NCBI GenBank assembly: GCA_004335835.1
Contig: RWJK01000309.1
Location: forward strand, 399-24,650
Source: Scenedesmus sp. ARA3
Lineage: Eukaryota; Chlorophyta; Chlorophyceae; Sphaeropleales; Scenedesmaceae
Reading direction: 5' to 3'
DNA length: 24,252 nt
The notes under the pieces were generated by a model. It saw only the letters and a program-made list of their open reading frames with translations, did no database searches and was not told the origin of the DNA. The translations under genes and the position numbers were made by a program. This document shows, piece after piece, positions 18,868-24,252 of this stretch; positions within the stretch are counted from its first letter, which is position 1, and every line of letters begins with the position of its first letter.

Positions 18868-19308
18868 AGGTGCCCAGGCAGGTTTTTTGCTGAGATGGAG
18901 CTTGCGCTGCTGCTGCAGCTGGTGCTGCTGCAGCTGCACCTCACGCCAGTGCCAGCACCAGCAGCAGCAGCAACAGATTCCGCCCACCCAACACCAACAG
19001 CAACAACAGCAGCAGACACCAGAGGATGCAAGCCGTCTGGGCCTCCAGCAGCAGCAGCAGCAGCAGCAGAAGCAGCAGCAGCAGCAAGCGCAGCCAAAGG
19101 CTGGCAGCGGCTGCTGCCGAAGAGTTTGCAGGATGTGCTAGTCTTTGGGCTGGGAGCACTCGGCGGCAGCCAGCAGCAGGCAACGCAGTGGCGCGCTAGC
19201 GGCGACCCGCAGCGGCGGCTGCCGGCGGCAAACCTGCTGCGGCTGGTGGGGTTCAAGGTGCCCCTAGAACCCTGGTGGCTGGCGGTGACACCGCGGCGGC
19301 AGCTGTAG
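15256..19308 (+). CDS. Cytochrome P450, membrane-anchored, seven exons, complete, 617 aa
   Basis: Exons: 15256-15432, 15752-15861, 16494-16677, 16961-17095, 17299-17432, 17807-18481 and 18870-19308. All joins are in phase; total 1854 nt, stop TAG. The N-terminus has a hydrophobic anchor (residues 3-18) and a Pro-rich hinge (PVVPGLPLLG, 31-40). The K-helix ExxR is EAVR at 344-347, the PERF-like region is PWGFYPDRPG, and the heme loop is GYGGGFWRCPGRFFAEME with the ligand Cys at 473, formed across the last intron (AG|G). The I-helix reads WASQANSMPALHW (264-) and lacks the usual acidic-Thr pair. With VKRFTQRVYGLPSSEFFERH, this is reminiscent of the CYP7/CYP8/CYP39 group, but I cannot assign a family. 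The length exceeds the usual 500 aa because of Gln, Gly-Ser-Thr and Ala insertions. Substrate unknown. Confidence 0.88.
15848..16260 (+). repeat. P450 exon 2 donor edge repeated three times in intron 2, within a TATGCTGAGTAATGCT array
   Basis: The exon 2 end and donor (CCAGGTCAGCTTCAAGTGAG) is repeated almost exactly at about 15999, 16097 and 16239. Between the copies is an array of short words such as TATGCTGAGTAATGCTGATG. Each copy offers an AA|GTGAGT or AA|GTGAGG donor. The first is used in the model because only it continues the reading frame from exon 2. Confidence 0.9.
17255..17286 (+). repeat. (CTG)n tract before the P450 exon 5 acceptor
   Basis: About eleven CTG triplets end 12 bp before the CACCAG acceptor of exon 5, in the polypyrimidine-tract position. 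Confidence 0.8.
17497..17564 (+). repeat. Downstream copy of the P450 exon 5 donor edge
   Basis: The exon 5 end (MFQQSLAAGDLKGTVVDQLLQ plus GG|GTGAGCTGCCAGCATC) is repeated with the donor and at least 12 bp of intron. The copy lacks one base in the GGGGACCTC stretch, so its reading frame is broken. This supports the first copy as the functional exon. Confidence 0.85.
17668..17742 (+). repeat. Upstream copy of the P450 exon 6 acceptor edge
   Basis: The start of exon 6 with its TGCTCAG acceptor (CGMPERYQPNLLLAVLWASQ) is repeated 139 bp upstream. Over about 24 codons the three differences (CTA/CTG, GCA/GCT, CAG/CAA) are synonymous. After NSMP the copy diverges, so it cannot continue into the I-helix end, and the second copy is taken as the real exon. 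Confidence 0.85.
18172..18301 (+). repeat. In-frame repeat insertions within the P450 coding sequence
   Basis: A 15-bp unit (GGCAGTACAGCAGCA, coding GSTAA) is repeated about three times, followed by a short spacer and a run of about 13 CAG codons. It lies between the strand after the K-helix and the VPRGSVLCICP strand, where P450s normally have a short turn. Such loops tolerate length change, so the enzyme could still fold. Confidence 0.75.
18826..18869 (+). repeat. (CTG)n tract before the P450 exon 7 acceptor
   Basis: Some fourteen CTG triplets end in CTGCAG, the acceptor of the exon that carries the heme-binding Cys. Expansion or contraction here would alter splicing at a catalytically essential junction. 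Confidence 0.85.
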
Positions 19309-20601
19309 GGTGGTGTATGCCTTGCAGCTGTCCGGGCTGTAGCAGTGTGTCATGAGTCTTGACTCAAGACGCAGTTGTTGGGTGTTGTGCACGCAGTATG
19401 TCAGGAGGCACTGATGTATGCTTTGAAGCTGCGCAGTACAGCCATGTTGCGTTTGTGCGAGCCTTATATTGCACTTCTGAGACCGGCTGCATCAATATAT
19501 TGCATCAAATGCATGCACTGCCATTATTTCCGGCACGGACTCAGTCAAGCAGCAACAGCGGCACCTGCAAGCTGTGCCTGTTGCTGCTGCCGTAGACAGA
19601 TACTCTAAATGAGCACGCATCGTACATGTGAGCAGAGGACCTGTGTCTGTTGCAGCAGTTGCTGGCAGAAATCCCGGCAGCGGTGCTGTGTCTGCAGAGC
19701 TGCACCTGGCCAGCTGGCTTGCGTGCAAGCATACTAGCTGCTGGGCCTGAGGCGCGCCGTCGTGCCATGCTGGCAATCGGTTCTGCGTCCAAGGATCAAC
19801 ACCGCTGCATGCCACCCGAAGACTGATCGACTGTTAGAGCATGCTTCGTCACCAGCTGTGCTTGTCCATGTGGCATCAGGTGTCTGCAGCAAGTGACGGC
19901 GGCAGCTGCAGCCAGCACAGTGTATTGCTTGCAGCTACGGCTGCGCTGGAAGCCTTTTGATCAGCCATTGCAGCACTGATGAGGAGCGTGATGCATGAGC
20001 AATTGTGTGTTTTCTCGAACGAACAGGCAGTGCCGTAAACGTGCCGATTTGTGGAAACAGTGCAGTACCACAGTACCAACAGCTGTGTGTCTGGTGATGC
20101 TGCATGCCCTGACGGCCAAGTGCCGGTTCCAACGTGCTTGCTTTAAAAAGTTTCAGCACTGGAAGTCCGCCACCCGGGGATTTAAACCAACACCCACTTC
20201 ATGGGGCTGGTTGGGGCTGACTGGCCAGGGTTTTCCACGGAGTGAGTGCTGGTCGATGGCATGATGCCCGAGATGCGGCATGCGTTAGCGATGATGCGAG
20301 AAACAAGAGCTGCCGAGGAACAAGAGAAGCAGCGCGTGCCACCGGTGCAGTCCCCTAGTGCTTCGAGGAGCGAAGAGCAAACCGTGCATTGGACCGAATT
20401 GCGATAATGGTGAGCTGTTCATCGATTGATTACTTTGTGGAGGCAGCGCTTGAGAAGCAACCAGGAGCCGCTGGCTGATCTTTCTGATGCGGCATCACCA
20501 TGCATTAGATGTTTATCTACTTCGTAAAGATGTACTTAATCGCAGAGCAAGCTCAAGCGATCACTGGTTGCTGCGTTGTTTGCCACCGCAGGGGGGAAAC
20601 T
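19309..20601 (+). other. P450 3' UTR and intergenic region
   Basis: After the P450 stop there is no exon I trust. A perfect 7+1+7 inverted repeat (GTCTTGACTCAAGAC) lies at 19356-19370. I did not find a TGTAA signal. A 57-codon open stretch with an acceptor in front is listed separately. A 48-codon ATG-led frame starts at 20261 (MMPEMRHALAMMRETRAAEE...) and could be an upstream reading frame of the next gene's transcript, but nothing else supports it. Confidence 0.4.
19656..19826 (+). CDS. Possible orphan terminal exon, 56 aa
   Basis: After a good acceptor (CTGTGTCTGTTGCAG) an open frame of 57 codons including TGA reads QLLAEIPAAVLCLQSCTWPA and ends HRCMPPED. Its composition looks like protein. 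I could not find an upstream exon that joins it, and the P450 frame already ends at 19308. It may be an alternative 3' exon, a relic of a lost gene or chance. No family is recognised. Confidence 0.25.
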   Translation, partial: QLLAEIPAAVLCLQSCTWPAGLRASILAAGPEARRRAMLAIGSASKDQHRCMPPED

Positions 20602-23600
20602 ATGTCCAGTGATGAGCTGCTCGGCGCCTCAGTTGGTTCTCTTCTGCTGCTAAACAGCGATCAGGTGATTGGCTGGAAGCTTTAGGCTGGTCCTCCGGCG
20701 TGCTGTCGTCGCTGTTGGTTTGGCCGTGGGTGCTGATAGCACAGCCCTGAGATAGTTGCAAGGCCATGTGTGCCACATCCCTGCCATTATGTGACTCAAA
20801 CGTGATGGGACACTTCAACCGCAGGTGAAGGAGTACACTTGCAGCGCACAGGCTTGCAGCGGACCGGAAGCAAAGCAGCTCTCGTCGACTGCCGCTGCTT
20901 GGCAGGTAAAGCAAGCAAGCGGCCTCGATCCAGCAGGGCTCGAGCGTTCTGATGCAGGGGCCCGGCGCTGTGCTGCCGGGTCAGAGCTGCTGATGCCACA
21001 GGACACCAGCACTGTCTCAGGCTACACAGCAGCAGCGGCGGGTTGGTCAGCCACTGGCCTCAGTTGCATGGACCAGCAGCCCAACGCTTTCAGCCAACAG
21101 CAGCTGCAGCAGAATGGAGCAACACAGCAGGCTCTGGCAGGCTCGGCAGCGGGCAGCAATGATGCAGGCAGCAGCCCCAAGTCTGGCTCCTTGAACCCCA
21201 CTAGCAGCATCCCATGGGGGCAGGAGCAAACCGGCGCCAGCCAACTAGCAGTTCCGCAGGCACAGCAGCAGGGCGGCATTGAGAGCAGCAGCATGCAGGC
21301 AGCGCTGCAGCAGGCGCAGCTGGCGATGCCGCAGCAGCAGCAGCAGGCCGACAACGCCAGCGGCAGCAACACGCAGCTCAGCCCAAATAGCAGCAAGATG
21401 CCTATAGCAAAGTTCCACCCATCGCTCGTAGCAGCAGTGAAGTGTGCAGCCGATATCCTGCAAACAGACGACGGCTGGAGCAAGGATGAGGCTGCAGCAA
21501 CCATCGCAGCACTAGCACAGAAGTTCCAAAGCACAAAGAGCCGCTCAGCTGCCGTCGCAGCTGCCGCCGCTGCTGCCGCAGCAGCAGCGCCCAACCGCGC
21601 GGCGGCCGACGCAGCAGCAGTTGCACACTCGCTGCTGTCGTCTCAGCCAGGTGGCAGTACCACTAGCTTGCTGCAGCAGCAGCAACAGCAGCAGGGCCAG
21701 TCTGGCAGCTCAGGTGGCAGGCCTGGCGGCATTGCTGCACTCCTGCCTAGCCAAGACCTCCTGACTGCTGCTCGCAACACACCTCGGCTGCACCCATTCC
21801 TGCCAAGCTTAGGCAAGCCCTCATCATCTGGAGCAGCAGCGGCAGCAGCAGCAGCAGGCGGCACAGCAGCAGCAGCTGCCAGGTCCGGCGACGCAGCAGG
21901 CGGCACTGCTGGCGCCTGGCAGCAGCAGCAGCAGCACAGCGGACTCGCTGGCAACAACGGCAGCATTCTCGGCTGGACAGGTGCTGGCATGGGCATTGCC
22001 GCAGCAGGCCTAGCTGGTGGCACAGCACAGCATGAGCCTAGCCCCTCTAGCGGCCAAGGCAACAGCGCAGGCGCAGCTGCACTGCGGCCAGGCAGCCTGC
22101 ATGTAGCGTGCTCAGTGGGGCACCTCGGCCTGCGGCAACAGCCGCACGACGGCTTTGCTGCTGCTGCTGCTGCCGCAGCAGCAGCTGGGAAGCCAGCCAG
22201 TGTGGACGACGCTGCAGCAGGGCCCGATGCAGTCAGCGGCAGCACTGAGGCAGCACCGGGGAGCTCGGGTGACGCCGCTGCTGCTGCTGCTGCTGCTGGT
22301 GGTGGTGCTGCTGGAGGCGCCAACAGCCAGTGTGGGGACAGGGGTGAGGCTGCAGCAGAAGCTGCCGGTGCAGCAGCAGCAGCTGCTGCTGCTGCTGCTG
22401 CAGCTGCTGGTGTGCTGACCAGCAAGGCCAGCATGCAGGCCTCCTCAGGGCTATGCAGCAGCGCCCCTAGCTCACCTGCTGCTGCTGCTGCTGCCGCTGC
22501 TGCTGCGGAGGCAGTAGGACAGCAGCAGCAGATGCAGCAGCAGATGCAGATGCAGCAGGTGCTGCTGCAGCCCAAGCGGGCTATGGCTGCTAGCGAAGCA
22601 GCCAATGCAGCAGTAGCAGCGCTATGTGGCGAGGACGATGACCTGGCAGATCAGGAGACAGCTGCAGCAGCTGCTGCTGCTGCCAGCGCACTGGCCAAGC
22701 GGCACCTGCAGAAGAGGGAGCAGCAGCAGCAGCAGCCGTCTGCTACTGCTGCTGCCAGCCCGCTAGATGCTGCTGGCTCTAGCGGCAATGAGCTCAAGCA
22801 AGAACAGCAGCAGCAGCAGCAGGCTGATGCCGCAGGCTGCCAGGAGCAGACAGGCGCTGCGAATGGCAGTGGGGTGGAAGCCAGCAACCAGCAGCAGCAG
22901 CTGCTTCTACAGCAGCAGCAGCAGGCTGGTCAGCAGCCGCAGCTGCCAATTGCGCTGCTGGCTCTGCTGCAGTCAGGGCAGCCTCAGGCACTTCCGCTGA
23001 TGTCTGCGCTGCTGCGCTCAGGTAACTTGAGGCCTCCCGTAGCTGAAGCGCTGAAGACGCGGCTTGCAACGTACCTGCAGCAGCAGCAGCAGGCAAATTG
23101 TGCTGGGCATGCAGCAGTAGCAGCCAACACAGAGGGAGCCTCTGCTGCTGCGCCAGGCGGAGCAGCAGACAAGCAGCACCAGCAGCAGCAGCCTGATGAG
23201 CAGCAGCAGCAGCAGCAGCAGCAGCAACCTGAGGAGCAGATGCCTCAGCAGCAGGAGCAGCAGGGTGAGTCAGAAGATGACGATGATGACGATGACGAGG
23301 ACGATGATGAGAAAGAGCAGCAGCAGCAGCAGCAGCAGCAAGCTGAGGGCCAGCAGCAGCAGGATGCAGAGCAGCTGCAGCAGAAGTTCCAGCAGCAACA
23401 GCAGCAGCTGCTGCAGCAGCAGCAGGCTGAGCTGGAAGCTTACGCGCAGCATCAGCAGCAGCAACAGATGCAGCAGCTGCAGCAGCAGCTGCAGCAGCAG
23501 CAACAGCAGCAGCAGCAGCAGCAGCAGATGCAGCAGCTGCTGATGATGCCTGCCTCCTCAGATTCGCGCTCTGTGGGCAGCATTGCTGCTGCTGGCTCAC

Positions 23601-24252
23601 ACGCGTCAGCAGATGCGCCTATGCCAGAGCAGCCCAAGCGCAAGCGTGGGCGGCAGGCAGCAGCAGCAAAGCAGGCTGCTGCCGCTGCTGCTGCTGCTGC
23701 TGCTGTGACAGCAGAGCGCCCCGCGAAGCGGCAGGCCAAGGCGATCGTGGCGGCAGTCGTGAAGCACGACGCTGCTGCTGCTGCAGCTGCGATGGTGCCC
23801 GCGTCTGCGGTTGCTGGCAAGGGCAAGGGCAAGCGGGGCAGGCCATCCAAGGCAGCAGCAGCAGCAGCAGCAGCAGGCAGCATGGACGACCCTGCGCTTG
23901 CTGCTGCTGCTCCTATGAATGGCATGATGCAGGGCTATGGGGCCTTTATGGGTGATGGCATGAGCAGCATGTTTGCTGCTGATGCGATGAATATGGCAGG
24001 CGGTGCAGGGGCATCAGGTAACTGGTCTCACATGGGCATGGTAGACCCAGCTGCTGCAGCAGCAGCGCCCGGGTATGCTAGCGGCAGCAGCACAGAGCAG
24101 CGCATGATGCTGCAGAGCATGAACAGCGGAGCGCTGAACAGCGCACAGGCTGGTAGCACCACTGACCTGCTGACGCAGCACATGCAGCAGCAGCAGCAGC
24201 AGCAGCAGGGGCAGCAGCCGCAAAGCCAAGCGCAGATGTTGCAGATGCTGCT
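20602..24252 (+). CDS. Large Gln/Ala-rich AT-hook protein, 5' part (runs off the right edge)
   Basis: One frame is open from a CCGCAG acceptor (exon start 20825) to the end of the window, at least 1142 codons, with no stop. The proposed first coding exon is 20602-20664 (MSSDELLGASVGSLLLLNSD...), joined in phase 0 across intron 20665-20824; this start is tentative. The product is dominated by poly-Gln and poly-Ala runs. Distinct islands are a helical stretch near 21405-21530 (FHPSLVAAVKCAADILQTDD), another near 22945-23075 (LPIALLALLQSG...), an acidic block at 23264-23320 (GESEDDDDDDDEDDDEKE), a basic PKRKRGRQ near 23632-23655 and a canonical AT-hook core KRGRPSK at 23831-23851. AT-hooks bind the minor groove of AT-rich DNA, so a nuclear chromatin or transcription role is likely. 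The opposite strand also shows open frames, but these are triplet-repeat shadows. Confidence 0.65.

Noticed and set aside
18235..18987. A 250-codon minus-strand frame over the P450 3' exons
   Set aside because: The plus strand here encodes the P450 heme-binding region. The minus frame is a repeat shadow.
20292..20410. A Cys-containing frame (ACHRCSPLVLRGAKSKPC, then IGPNC) as a zinc-finger exon of the AT-hook gene
   Set aside because: The Cys spacing fits no zinc-finger family I know. A stop precedes it, and joining it to later exons soon meets another stop.
21022..23925. Long open frames on the minus strand opposite the AT-hook gene (Ala-, Cys- and Leu-rich products)
   Set aside because: They are the complement of CAG/GCA repeats. 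The plus strand has the AT-hook, acidic and basic islands and a single frame open for more than 3.4 kb.

Overview
The window looks like nuclear DNA of a chlorophyte green alga, probably core Chlorophyceae. The evidence is intron-dense genes with short exons, pervasive CAG/CTG (Gln/Ala/Leu) triplet runs inside exons and at intron 3' ends, TGTAA-type polyadenylation motifs, and a mitochondrial-type dihydrolipoyl dehydrogenase next to a eukaryotic membrane P450. The assignment is inferred from sequence style and was not tested by a search.

Layout, left to right. (1) 1-1050, minus strand: the first two exons of a gene that leaves the window on the left, probably an ER-type M28 metallopeptidase (ERMP1-like). 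(2) 1051-1558: a divergent promoter region. (3) 1559-3139, plus strand: a complete four-exon gene for an unrecognised 233-aa protein. (4) About 3140-6170: a long GT-rich tail of that gene, with a 31-bp minisatellite and a TGTAA motif at 6141; the composition then flips to CA-rich, suggesting convergent transcript ends near 6.1-6.2 kb. (5) 7181-14787, minus strand: a complete 11-exon gene for mitochondrial dihydrolipoyl dehydrogenase (E3, 498 aa). (6) 14788-15255: a second divergent promoter region. (7) 15256-19308, plus strand: a complete seven-exon cytochrome P450 gene (617 aa). (8) 19309-20600: mostly non-coding, with one possible orphan exon. (9) About 20602-24252, plus strand: the start of a very large Gln/Ala-rich AT-hook protein, open at the right edge. 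The exons of the three complete models join in phase with total lengths divisible by three, which supports the structures.

The most unusual content is in the introns. In three separate genes (ERMP1-like, E3, P450) the introns hold about 30 extra partial copies of the neighbouring exon's edge, each still carrying its splice-site sequence. Copies of an exon's 3' end plus donor lie downstream of that exon. Copies of an exon's 5' end plus acceptor lie upstream. They range from frameshifted relics to copies that differ from the real exon only at synonymous positions; the clearest is a 27-codon copy of E3 exon 4 with seven differences, all synonymous. This looks like a recurrent process that tandemly duplicates exon-intron junctions and leaves decoy or spare splice sites. 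A second recurring feature is that (CTG)n tracts on the sense strand sit just upstream of 3' splice sites.

No tRNA, rRNA, CRISPR array or intact transposon was seen. One AT-rich insertion of about 300 bp lies in E3 intron 3; a neighbouring uninterrupted repeat copy shows its empty site. Functionally, E3 is core mitochondrial metabolism, the P450 a membrane mono-oxygenase, and the AT-hook protein a probable nuclear chromatin or transcription factor. Nothing suggests they form one pathway.
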